From contig NC_071399.1 in the NCBI RefSeq assembly GCF_022682495.2, positions 6,429,342 through 6,493,341 of the forward strand: a DNA stretch of 64,000 nt, given 5' to 3'. The position numbers and the translations under genes were made by a program. Source of the DNA: Desmodus rotundus. Lineage: Eukaryota > Chordata > Mammalia > Chiroptera > Phyllostomidae. The notes beneath the pieces are model-generated. The model searched no databases. It had not been told where the DNA came from and was given only the letters and a program-made list of their open reading frames with translations. Positions 48,661 through 59,537 of the stretch are shown one piece after another. The number at the start of each line of letters is the position of its first letter. The stretch's first letter is position 1.

Positions 48661-49164
48661 TAGCACTTATTTAATTGCATGACACTTTCCTAGCCCTAAC
48701 TGTATAGGAGCAACTCTATATGATCTGCGGTGGAGTTCAGGCATGAAGTTCCGGCTCGTTTTTTCTAGAGTGAGGGAGGCTTCTTAGTTGCAAGGGCCTA
48801 AGGGATTGCCTCTGTCCTCTCCTGGCCCACATTTTTTTTCTGCTTGCAGGGTCCCCATTCTGCCCTGTGTTTCTCTTTGCCCTCAGCATTGCGACTGGGT
48901 TGGACAAGGCTGGGGTTATGCTTTCTTGCATTAGTGTTGATAGCACTAACTGCACAAAACAGTCCTTTTTATTTGCTCAGTGCCCACAGGGTAAGAGGAA
49001 GGTCCTATCAGGTGGATTTCTAGGCGCTTCTCCAATATGCTTCGGAAAGATCTGTCAGTAACAGCCCAGGAATGGCCTGTCTCTAGCTCTCATCCCCTCC
49101 TCCCCATCTCCTCTGTATTCTGCACTATTATGGGAGTGAAGTCCCCACAGACAAGGTGAAAAGG

Positions 49165-50112
49165 GGCTTTTCCTCCCAATGTTATTGTGATATAATCGGC
49201 ATACAGCAATGTATCTTTTAAGTGCACAACTATGACGATTCGACATATGTATCTATTGCAAAATGATCACCACAGTAAGGTTCATTAATGTCCGGCACCT
49301 CCGAGAGTTAGAAAATTTGTTTTCTTGTGATGAGAACTTTCAAGATCTACTCTCATAGCAACTTTCGCATCTATGAGATGGTATCGTTTAACGTCAGTCG
49401 TGATGCTGTGCATGACGTTCTCAGAGCTTAGTTTTTGCAGTAACTGGAAGTTCGTACATTTGACCACTTTCCCCCTTCTGCCCACCTGCCACCCCCGCCG
49501 CTGACAACTACCGATCTGTTCTCTGTATTTAGGAGATAGATAGGTGTTTAAAGATTCTACATGTAACTGAGACTGTGCAGGGTTCCTCTATCTCTGGCTG
49601 ACATATTTTACTTAGTATAAGGCCTCCAACACCTATTGACACTGTTGCAGATGGCAGGATGTCCTTCCTCATGGCCGTGTGTGTGTGTGTGTGTGGTATA
49701 CACACACATATACCGCACCCTCTTTATCTATTTGTTTGTTGATGGACGCTTAGATGTCTTGGCTGTTGTAAATAATGCTGCCGTGAACGTGGGGGTGCAT
49801 ATATCCTCTTCAAACATGTCGTTTGCTGTGGATAAATGCCCACAAGTAGAATTGCTAGATCATGTTGTAGTTCTATTGTTAGTGGTTTTAGAAACCACCA
49901 CACTGCTTTCCACAGCGGCTGCACCGTTCACATCCCCACCAGCAGTGCACAAGGGTTCCCCTTTCTCCACACCCTCACGGACGCTTGTTACTGCTTGTCT
50001 TTTCGAGAATGGCTATTCTGACAGGTGGTATCTCTTTGTAATCTTGATGTACCTTTCCCTGGTAATTAGTGATGTTGAGCTCTTTTTCATGTACCTGCTA
50101 GTCTTTTATTGA
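49165..50112 (-). mobile_element. L1 LINE 3' region (L1MA/L1MB-like), minus strand
   Basis: The plus strand is a long reverse-complement L1 3' region: 'gttattgtgatataatcggcatacagcaatgta', 'tctattgcaaaatgatcaccacagtaagg', 'ttttcttgtgatgagaactttcaagatctactctcatagcaactttcgcatc', 'actggaagttcgtacatttgaccactttcccccttctgcccacctgcc', 'gatagataggtg...', 'ttgtaaataatgctgccgtgaacgtgggggtgcatat', 'gttagtggttttagaaaccaccacactgctttccacagcggctgcaccgttcacatccccaccagcagtgcacaagggttccc' and 'ggtggtatctctttgtaatcttgatgtacctttccctggtaattagtgatgttgagc'. The 158-residue frame 49636-50112 lies inside it and is not a gene. A TG/CA microsatellite interrupts it at about 49678-49715. Confidence 0.92.
49678..49715. repeat. 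TG microsatellite followed by ACACAC
   Basis: About nine TG units are followed by 'gtatacacacacatatac', an alternating tract that can pair with itself. Confidence 0.9.
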
Positions 50113-51034
50113 AAAAAAAAAGTTTATTTAGTCCCTCTGTTCAAAAAAGGGACGTTGTAATTGCACTCCCAAATTGTGGTCGGGGTTCAAATTGGTTATC
50201 CCCAGTCTGCTCTCTATGGTATGGATGGCACGATGCTTCCCCTGTGACCCGGCGAAACGCCTCTTCTCTTGCAGCCTCTCGGTGGTTTTGCGCTCTCCAG
50301 TTTCTTCTCACTGCTCATTCTGAATCATAATGAAAGAGTTAAGATTAAGGGAATCATCTCACAGTTAACCCTTTTGGGCCTTTCTCCCCATGGGTGGAGC
50401 CTCCTATTCTCCACAGCCAATGGCAGTCTGGAGCTTGCAGTCTCGAGGAGAGTAACTCTGAAAGCTGCCCCATGCTGGAGTATCTCGAGGAAAATCGGTA
50501 CGTCCTCAGGCCAAAGGCGAGGCAGACTGGGCGCTAGGCAACACGAACTCCAGGGTCTCTGCTTTCAGCCTAGAGAAAACCTATTTGCTCCCAGATGCTA
50601 AGGTTGCAACCAACACTTAAACTGAACATGCCACCTCCCCAGCTGTCTCAACACAGGTCCAGTCTTCCTAGGTTTCTCCTTGCTCAGCATGCTCCCTTCA
50701 AAGCTGGTACTTGGAACCTCTAAATCAGGACCAGGACTAGGGTGGGGTGAGTGTGGCGCTCACATCAGGCACAAAATTTAAGGGGTACTTCAAAAAGTTA
50801 GTAATCAAAGTAAGTGACAGATTAAAGCAACATTTTTCTTTAAAAAATCAAAATTAATCCAGAGACTCTATTTAAGTAAACTCAGGATCACTATTACTGA
50901 TTTTTTTCCCTAGGGCTCCCACGCGGCTTTAACACTGCATGAATCCAGACCGGGGCAGACCTAGCACCCCATCTCATGGAGGAACGAGGACAGAGGTGCA
51001 ACCGCTCCTTGCTTGGCCCTGGTCCCCTAAAGAA
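50113..51034. other. Unique sequence, nothing recognised
   Basis: A 110-residue frame (50269-50601) shows no domain. No confident repeat was seen. Confidence 0.45.
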
Positions 51035-51235
51035 TATTACTTAGCAATATTTATGGGCCTCTAACTATGTACCGTTTTACATGTTCTACTTCACTGACCA
51101 CCTTGAAGTAGATATTACTATTATCTCTATCTTACAGTTGAGGAAACGGAGGCCCAGGTCCATTTAACAAGTGGCAGAGGAGGGATTTAAATGTCTTCAG
51201 GCCTGCACTCCAGGACTATCCTGTTCTGTACTGAC
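51035..51235 (-). mobile_element. MIR SINE remnant, minus strand
   Basis: The text 'cttagcaatatttatgggcctctaactatgtaccgttttacatgttctacttcactgaccaccttgaagtagatattactattatctctatcttacagttgaggaaacggaggcccagg...aacaagtggcagaggagggatttaaatg' matches reverse-complement MIR throughout. Confidence 0.88.
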
Positions 51236-52099
51236 TCCCTGTTCAATCCTTTTAACCCTCCTGAAAGTCCTGGGCCTATCTATCCCCTGCTTGTATACTC
51301 TCATGTATTCAACAGCCAATGAGCTACAACTGTATTCTTAAGAAATGAAACTGGATAGAAAGCAAGAAATTGGAGAGAATTGAAAACAATTTCTTAGGGT
51401 CAGTAAAAGCTAGAGGGGAGATTGTCCTTGAACCATGTCAACTTAAATGGCCCCTTTTCTTATTTTATGTGGAATTCATATTATCTTACTCAATTTTCAG
51501 CATCTAAAATCATATATACAGTGCCTGTGTATTTCTGAATCACTCGTGTTTTCTCAAGTCTCATAAAACTCCTCTCTGGGAAGGTGATGCCCCCAGAGTA
51601 TGGAGGATAGGTACCCACACATATACGTAGAAGGTGGGGCACCCAGAGACTGTGTTAAGCATGAGAAGAGACCATATAAGTCAGCATGGGCCCTGCAGAG
51701 CAAGGCTGAGCCCCTGCAAACTTCTTTTCGTTACCCGTTATTACAGAAATGCTACAGGGCTGGGGATGTTAACCGGAAAGCTCTCTTTGCACACACGTCT
51801 ATTTAGGGTTTATTCCCCTAGCATCTTCCAATTGTCTTCCAGTCGGTTTGTTCATTTATGTTCCAATAACCAGAACTCTGCTTCCACTTCACAGCTAGTT
51901 CATAATAGCGCTGATGTCTGAACCGCAGGGAAGAGCCTGCATAGCTCAGGTGTACTATGCTGTGAGCTCAGTGTCCCACCACACAGGCTTCGCAAGCCAT
52001 AAGAGAATGACTCTATTTTTACCACACTTGTCCTTTCACTTTCATTTCTTTTCAGTGGGAATGATATTTTGGTGTGTATTTCAGATGTTACCTAAGGAA
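51236..52099. other. Unique sequence, nothing recognised
   Basis: Two 67-95 residue plus frames near 51600-51921 show no domain. No repeat was recognised. Confidence 0.45.
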
Positions 52100-53640
52100 C
52101 AAGCATCGAATATTTAGCCCGTTTTAATTAAGCCCTTTCCGGCACGCTCAGGTGCACTCATTCAAAGCTATTCATCACATCCAAGCGAATCAGGAGGAGG
52201 GTTAACAAGTGTTGAGTGGTAATCTCGTTGTATCTGTGTTCATCTGTTCATCAAGGAAAAAAAAATAGTCAATTTAAAGCAACATGGAAGTGGCAATCCG
52301 TGTCTTTAAGGCAACTGTTGTATAATTGACCTCCTTTAGCATTTAATTTCTCAAGCCTCTAGGAAGCTTAATTTTGAACATCAAAGAGGTACCTGTGGAA
52401 GAAACAGTTCCAGACTGGTGAGTAAACAAATTAGAGTTAATAGGGTCATTAGCTTTTGTGGTAAAAATTTAGACTGGGTATTCCTCACTAACGGATGTGT
52501 AAACTGCCAGCATGTGGGGCTTTTTTTAAAGCCTTTTAAATATAATTAGACCGAGAATTTGACAAAATGTTATATATGTCCTTTGCTTAATGGCATTTCC
52601 TAGGTTTAGACAGAGCTCGGATTTTATCATGTGAGCGTGTTTATAAAAAGCCTTTCCTAACCACACGTAACCCATGCTGCGAAATGTATTCCTGAATGTC
52701 CATGAATTATAGAGCTCCGTGGCTCCAGCTACACAGTGAGAACCACACTCCTCCAGCCAGGGTGCCAGCTATGGAACAAAGCGCCTGGCGTCTCATCACC
52801 CACAGCACAATATCCACAGTGATCTGTTTAAACTTATTGAGTAATTCATGAAGATACAATGTTGCGGCAGGGGCGGGGGGTGATTAGTAAAAGAGTTTGT
52901 TTTGCATTGAAGCTGAAGACCGGTGAGAAAAAAATATAAATGTTTAACATAGAGGAAAAGCTAATATTTGTTGGCTTTGACAAAGGAGACTTGCAGCAGC
53001 TATTTAGGCTGGAAATTTGAGCTGGGCAAGCCCATCGGGGGTAAACCACCTCCTTACTGTGAAAACTTATTGTACCAGCAGGATGTGGGAAGAAAGAAAG
53101 ACGCTGAAAATGAAAGCTAAAAGTCAGAGGGGAACAGTGAGGCAGGGAGCATGTGGCACACGCTGTGTTTCAAAATGTGCGTTTGGGAGCTGAGTAACGT
53201 AACTCGATAATAAATGAAGATTTTTTAAATATATATTTACTCCTCTTCCGAAAATGTAACTTACTGAAGCGCTGTTGTAGCGTGTCTTAGAATGAGTACA
53301 AATCAGGTTTACCCTAAAATTAGTCTCCTCTCTTCCGTTTTGTTCCTCTCCTGTCATGTCAGCCAAAAGAAAAATGGTTTACTTCCTATTACTGCTTGCA
53401 CCCAAACAAAATAAGGCACATAAATTTAAAAATAAAATGTTGTAATTATAATGTAAAGTTTTTAGAGAGAGAATCATTGTGTCGGGTTAGATAAAATATT
53501 CAGTCACAGTGCTGCTGATTTTGAATAATTTTATGCTTATAGGTGATTATATTGCATCACTTTATTCAGTGTTCAATTGTTTCTGTACATATGAAATTAC
53601 AATAGCCATCACTTTTAAAATAATGTAAACACAGTGTTTT
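52100..53640. promoter_or_regulatory. Candidate conserved noncoding block
   Basis: This 1.5-kb stretch is free of recognisable repeats and without coding signal. It has homeodomain-type cores ('gttttaattaagccc', 'gtataattgacc', 'ttagcatttaatttctc', 'aaattagagttaatagggtcattagc') and mixed composition. As elsewhere in the window, it resembles a developmental enhancer. Conservation is not testable here. Confidence 0.28.
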
Positions 53641-56600
53641 CAAGTATTTGTTTCTGCACGGAGGGAGAGCGTTAGCCATTGGTTGTCCTGCACTGGTGCT
53701 TCTAAGCTATAAAAGTCCGAAAAATAGAAACGCCACAATAAGCAGAGGCTGCTGGACAGCAAACCTCAGTGAGGGGGGGTTGCAGAGCCTCTAGGATCCA
53801 AACACAGACTGTTTCCGCGTGACTCATTCCGCCCACAGAAGCTTTAGAATCGCTCAGGCCACAATTCCTGCCTTCGTTCCCAATGTAGGCAGCGATAAAG
53901 GCCCCCATAGAATTCGCGACCACAGGAGGCTGCTGGTGATGGAGGAAGTTCATTCCAGGTGGGGGTCAGCAGCCGAAGCATCAAGCTTTTCTACAATGCG
54001 GTGGTAAAACCCCAAATCCTCTCCTCTTTTCAAGCTTTGCCACATTCTTAGGAACATAACTCTGGGGAACCGTAAAAGCCTTAAAGTTCCCCTTGTACAC
54101 AGCCTTATCATTGGACGCGCAGAGACACACCAGTTGGGCGCGCCCTGCCCAGGCCAGCCAGGCTGCGTACCCCGCAGAGGGAGAACACACGGGCGCGCTG
54201 CCTCATTCTGCTGCAGATGGGACCTGAGCTTTGGAACATTTCCACCCGTGTGACGCCCCTGGCACTCCTGTTTGCAATTGTCAGAGGATGAGTGTGCACA
54301 GACACACACACGAACACACACTCTCTAAGGAGAAGGAGCTGTGCGTGAGAGGCTATTTGGTAATGGGATTAAACAAATAACTGCACATAAACAAAAGCAA
54401 AACAAAACAAAAATAAAATAAAGCAGCAAAGACTTTCAGGAAATAACAGTGGCAGACAGTAAAAACCAATCTTTAAAGAGAAAAAAAAAACTCTGTTTTA
54501 AACAGATGGCGTGTTCTCTGTCAATATGCCTATGATGAGCAGTATTATACGGGCAATATGGGGCCACTCCTCGCCATGCAGGTGTCGGCTCATCAGCCCA
54601 TGTTGGACACCCAACAGTTTCACAACCCCAGAAGTTTCCAGCATCTGCGTGTTTTACCTGAATGAGTCGTGGGGCATACATGAAAAGTCAATCATCAATC
54701 ATCATTAATTATCTGTTCGACTGATGTCTGCACTTTCTTTACCCTTTCATCCTCATTAACATGTAGGAGGGAGAAAATCGCGGGGGGCGCCTCACAGGTG
54801 TTTCTGGGTTGCACACATGTCTCTCCAGACCACTCTCCTGCGCAGAACAACTGCTCTTCTCCATGGGAAGCCAAGACTGCTTTTTCTCCAAGTGCTTCAG
54901 ATTAAATGCAAAGGCCCAATTTGGGCAGCCGTGGGCCCACACAGGATTCAGCTCTTCACCGCTCAGGCCCTGGTCCTATGTCGCTTGAGCACCTTCTGCA
55001 GCTCTTGACCCATGGCCTGTAAGATACTGCGGATTGCATCCCTGTGTCCCAGAGAAGCCCCACAGCTTCTCCAGATGTGTGTGTCTTCCTCTTTGGTATG
55101 AGTTGTTCCAAGCAAAAATAACTCTTAAGGACGCCCTGGGCTCCCATTACTTCTTATTAGATATATAAGCTTTATAAGTGCTGTCTGGTGTAAAAAAAAA
55201 AAAAATTGCTCGCAGTCGAGTTCCTTGAAATAGTTTACTTGTGAAGGGGCAGGTAAAATATGGAACTATTTTGATGAGCCGTGTGATGGATTGTACGCAG
55301 ACCCTTCCCGTTCTGCTTTGCACCATTTCCTCCATGGGGAGGATGGAAGGCCAATGGCATGTGTAAGTGTCACTTGGTGAGCAAAGGTTTTATAGTGCAC
55401 AGCAGCGTCCTTCAACACTGGAACCACGCGGGCTGTGCTCCCGGCTAAAGTAGTCTCTAACTGTGAGCTAGAAGCTGCCCTGCCTCTTCCTCAACATTCC
55501 ATGGCTTCTCCTCTTGCATTCACATATCAGTCATTACCAAGCAAATATGAAATGGACCATTCGATCCCACATCTGCTGAAGTAACTCAAGGGGAGTATAT
55601 TGCTCAGGCTACACGCTATTGCCACGGAAGATATATCTTTATACTTAAAATGTTGGTGTGTCATAATCGACATGATTTCCCATCCTCGGGAGGGTCTTGC
55701 AGAAATCCCAATCACATTCTTTAAAAAGCTTGAAGACATTGTATGCTTATACATATAGCCCAAGAAGGAGATTAATTTATGACCAGTTCTCAAGTTTCTA
55801 AAGTGTTCCCACATGATTAATCTCAGGGAAATGATTCTGTTGTACCTGGATTCATCAAGCTAATCTTCTCGAAAGAGCATCCAACCTTTTCTCTGAACAT
55901 AGTTCCTTAAAAAATGATCATTAATAGAAAAACTGTTGCCGTATATATTGTTCATTAGTGCAAAAAACACTAAGACTCAATATTTCTTGTCACACTGAAC
56001 TGATATTAGAAATTTGGGGAAATAGGTACACAAGTCCCAAATCCGTCCTTCTGTCTGGTTTGTCGTGATGTCTGACAAGAGTGCAGAAGCAGTTTCGGAC
56101 CTATTTTCCAGGGGCAGGATGAAGACTAAGGAGAGATGGGAGGGAAGGAGAGGGAGGATGAAAGGACCGTAAATAAGAACCCGTCTCTGACTCAGTGGAA
56201 CACGCTTATTGACAAATAAGTCTGCACCCTTAGAAAACAGGGTTGTACGTTCTCTGTGCATTATTTTTCTTCAGTTAATTCTGGAACTTTTTTTGCCTGT
56301 TCCCAAATGTCCTTGGCCCGCTGCTCCTGTGGTAGATTGATAACTTGGCATCCAAACGGGTTCCTTAAAGCAAGCTCTGACTCAGAGGAGAATATGACGT
56401 TCTTTTCTCAAGGATCAGAAAACTCCACGGAGGTCCCCTACTTGCCACAAAGTAGTTTTAACCTTCAAAAGTAGCAGCGTCCTTTGGTGTACTAACAGCA
56501 AAGCTGCACAGAATAACATCCGACAGGATTCAAACAGTAGCATGCAGGAGCTCAATCACCTCGGAAGAGCTTTCATTTGACCAAAAGGCTGAAGGAAACA

Positions 56601-57410
56601 GGTCTTTGTTGGTCCCCCCTCCTTTTTTTTTTAAGAAACAAAAAAGGCTTTTCAATGCGCTCTTCCTCTTTCTTCTTCATAATTACATGCCCCGAATCCA
56701 GAAGGCCACTAGCTCCTTTGTCATAGAAGACACTAACCTTCTTAAAATCAGGCACACTTTCAAATAAAGGTTCACCTGTGAAAATGTAGGGGGGCAGTAC
56801 ATTCTCATGGTTTTATATTGGTTTTAGAAAAAAATGTTTTTCATTTGTACTTCACAAATAGAAACCTAAGTGGGACTGTGAGTCACCAAATAAGTCAAAT
56901 AAATCAGGGGCTCATTTTTTGTTGGCTTTATTATGGAGAAAATTCCATACCCGGCAAACATCATAGCAAATACAATGTTAGGATTGAGAGGAAACATTTC
57001 AAAGGGTCAAACCACCCCCCCCCCCACAAAAAAAACAGGCTTCCTTGACTCCACTTTGAATGAAGGAATAGGTCTACAATCAGCTATAGTAGATGCCTGA
57101 TTTAAATATGAGTAAAGAGGCTATTTAATTAATCAGTTCGTAGCAGGGCTTATGCATTAAATTTACTTTCCCCAAATCCAAAAGTTATTCTTATCCATAT
57201 CTCTCAGTTTGACTGATTAATTATCTATGGTTCCCTAGCATATACCATGATCACAGCAATGTTCTTGGAGATATAATCATCAAAGAGCATCCCTTGGTTA
57301 GGGTGGTACATGAGAAGGGCATAAATAATGAAACGGAACAGGGGCCATTAATTCATTCTGTTTTGTTTTCAGTGCTTGGAGGTTGGTTTACTAGGTAGGG
57401 GGTACATAGA
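53641..57410. other. Unique sequence with a CpG-richer patch
   Basis: A local GC- and CpG-richer patch lies at about 54108-54205 ('ggacgcgcagag', 'gggcgcgccctgcc', 'cgggcgcgctgcc'). It is too short for a CpG island. An A-rich AAAC/AAAT run occupies about 54385-54424, and a C-run/A-run lies at 57013-57037. Frames of 60-123 residues overlap on both strands without domains. Confidence 0.45.
54385..54424. repeat. A-rich AAAC/AAAT simple repeat
   Basis: The run 'cataaacaaaagcaaaacaaaacaaaaataaaataaag' is a low-complexity A-rich tract. Confidence 0.85.
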
Positions 57411-57417
57411 ATGGATG

Positions 57418-57442
57418 GGAAGTGGGGAGGGGGAGGGAGGGG
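57418..57442 (+). other. G-quadruplex motif with one-base loops
   Basis: Five consecutive G runs: GGG (57418-57420), GGGG (57424-57427), GGGGG (57429-57433), GGG (57435-57437) and GGGG (57439-57442). The last four are separated by single A residues. Short loops of this kind generally make very stable quadruplexes. Confidence 0.8.
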
Positions 57443-59330
57443 TTGTGTATCAGAATTTCACACTGCTCCTTCCAGCCAGTGCTGTTCCTTGGATGGCGCG
57501 CCCTGAAGCCCTGGCCAGCCTCGAGGGCTAAGAGTTCTCATCTGGGCTTGCCAAGCTTTGGGTAGTCCTGAGGCACGTAACTCTCATTTGGAGCTAAATA
57601 AGTATTCCTCCAACATCAGATGATTAGAAGAAATCACTTGGCTATGACTTGGACCGTTTATACTTTAACTCATTGTTGAATGCAGATTTTTGAGCAGTTT
57701 TTTTTTTAATTCAAAAGTTTGACAAGTTATTGCTAATTAAGAATGTGGACAAACAGAGGGCAAAAACCAAAGCCTGCAAGACAACCACGCCCTTGCCCTT
57801 GGACTGGGTAGACGAGCAGTGAAATGCGTGCCCTTGGTGAGCCTCTGCTGTCAACGGTGCTTCTGAAGCCCTCACTCATGTAGTATTTCTATCAAGGAAT
57901 TCTGAGAATTTGATTCTGTGTAATATTTTCTTTTGCCTATTTACCGCTTCCCCCTGTTTTTATTTTTCTATGATGGGGATGTTTTCATTGTATAGACATT
58001 TTAGAACCAAACTGTGGTTGGTCAGCAGGCTGAATATCGATGTCCTTTTCTCAGATGCACTAAGGACTCCCACACGGCAGCCTGGCAGGTCTTTTTACCA
58101 TATTGTAATGGAGCCGCTGACTTACTGCCCTTGGTCAGCACCACAAGATAGCACACGCAGGGCCACTGCACACGTCTCCTGGTGGGTAATCAAGGCGTAG
58201 GGTGCTCCAGCCTGCTCCAGAAACCTCAGCCCTGCTCCTGGGTTGATTTTTTTCTACTGGAGGAGACAGCAGCACAATAAATCTTACCCCAATAGTGTAA
58301 GTAGAGGACATGTGGGAAAGACATGTTTTGGGGGATCTCTGCATTCAGCTTTCCCAAATAGTCCAAAATCAAAATATTCAATAGCAGCATCGCTCTTACA
58401 AGTGCAAGATGGGGCATTTCACTGCCCCTTCTCCTTTGGCATAATCTTGCATGGAAATGATCAGTCCTTTTCCCTGGTCAAATGAATCATTCTGCCAACC
58501 TCCTAAGAAAACCTAATCATTTTTGCTTTTTAATTTTGAAAAAATCTAAAAGTACAGGGGGGAAAAATAAACCAATTTTTAAAAGCCCATGAAATTGGTG
58601 TCATTATTCAAGCCCACAAGGTGTACAAAATGTAAGATCTATCAGCTATATGTTTTTGAGCCTGACAAATCTGTATTTGACAGGTAAAGCAGTGTGCTTT
58701 TATTTCATCAGGTGTAAGTTCTCCTTCCCTAGGTATGCTTGACCTGTAGTCAGAAGAGACTGGGAAATTTCACAATGTGATTAAAAACTACAGCTCAGTG
58801 GAATGGGAATAGGTTCTGTCCAATTGCCATTTATTAAAGCAATTGACACCGTGTTCTCTTGTACCCTGCGTGGTACTTCTTAAAATACTCTGAGCTTCTT
58901 TTTGTTGTAGTGGGGTTTGCCATTTGTAATTGGGACTTCGCTAATAAAGGATTAGTTGAGAAAAATCAAATAAGTACTATGGAAAGAGTTGTTTGTAGTT
59001 TAACTACATTTAACTTTCCTTCTGTTTTCTTTGGAGGCTCTCTCTTCACACTTTCTCTCCTGTGTGTCTGTCTCTGTCTATCCAACCTCCCTCTTTCAGG
59101 CTCAGAGTCAATGTGTCCATCTTCCTCTATGGTAGTGATAAAAACATGAATATAACTATTATAGGGTGGTTCGGAAATAAGCCTTGAAATTCAGTCCATG
59201 GCCAAGTGCTGCCTCCTTCATGATCCCAAGACCCTCCCTTGGGATCAAATATTGGAGAGACTGGTGCTTGGGACCAGAGTTCAGTTGGCACAATGATATG
59301 TATATAGTAACTACTTTAAAAATACTTACT
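57443..59330. other. Unique sequence, nothing recognised
   Basis: The 96-residue frames at 57910-58200 and 58859-59149 have no known motif. No repeat was recognised up to the SINE at 59331. Confidence 0.45.
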
Positions 59331-59529
59331 GGCCTGGCTGGTATGGCTCAGTGGATTGAGTGCCAGCCTGCAAACCAAAGGGTCACCGGTCTGATTGCCA
59401 GTCTAGGGCACATGCCTGGGTTGTGGGCCAGGTCCCCAGTAGGGGGCACTTGAGAAGCAACCACACATTGATGTTTCTCTCCCTTCCTTTCTCCCTCCCT
59501 TCCCCTCTCTAAAAATAAATGCATAAAAT
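59331..59529 (+). mobile_element. VES-type bat SINE, plus strand, complete
   Basis: This is a full-length copy. The head 'ggcctggctggtatggctcagtggattgagtgccagcctgcaaaccaaagggtcaccgg' carries a pol III A box (59344-59354, 'tggctcagtgg') and a slightly degraded B box (59388-59399, 'ggtctgattgcc'). The body 'gggcacatgcctgggttgtgggccaggtccccagtagggggcacttgagaagcaaccacacattgatgtttctctccc' follows, then a CT-rich run and 'taaaaataaatgcataaaat'. Flanking 'ctttaaaa' at 59314-59321 and 59530-59537 may be the target-site duplication. It is the cleanest taxonomic marker in the window. The 89-residue frame 59184-59453 runs into it and is spurious. Confidence 0.95.
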
Positions 59530-59537
59530 CTTTAAAA

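Noticed and set aside
49636..50112. 158-residue plus-strand open frame
   Set aside because: It lies inside the reverse-complement of an L1 3' region and includes a TG microsatellite.
53950..54321. 123-residue minus-strand frame in the CpG-richer patch
   Set aside because: Two further minus-strand frames of similar length overlap it, its start falls in a CA-rich tract, and no motif is recognisable.
59344..59399. A functional tRNA gene
   Set aside because: The A and B boxes belong to the tRNA-like head of a VES SINE. The SINE body and tail follow directly and no cloverleaf is preserved.
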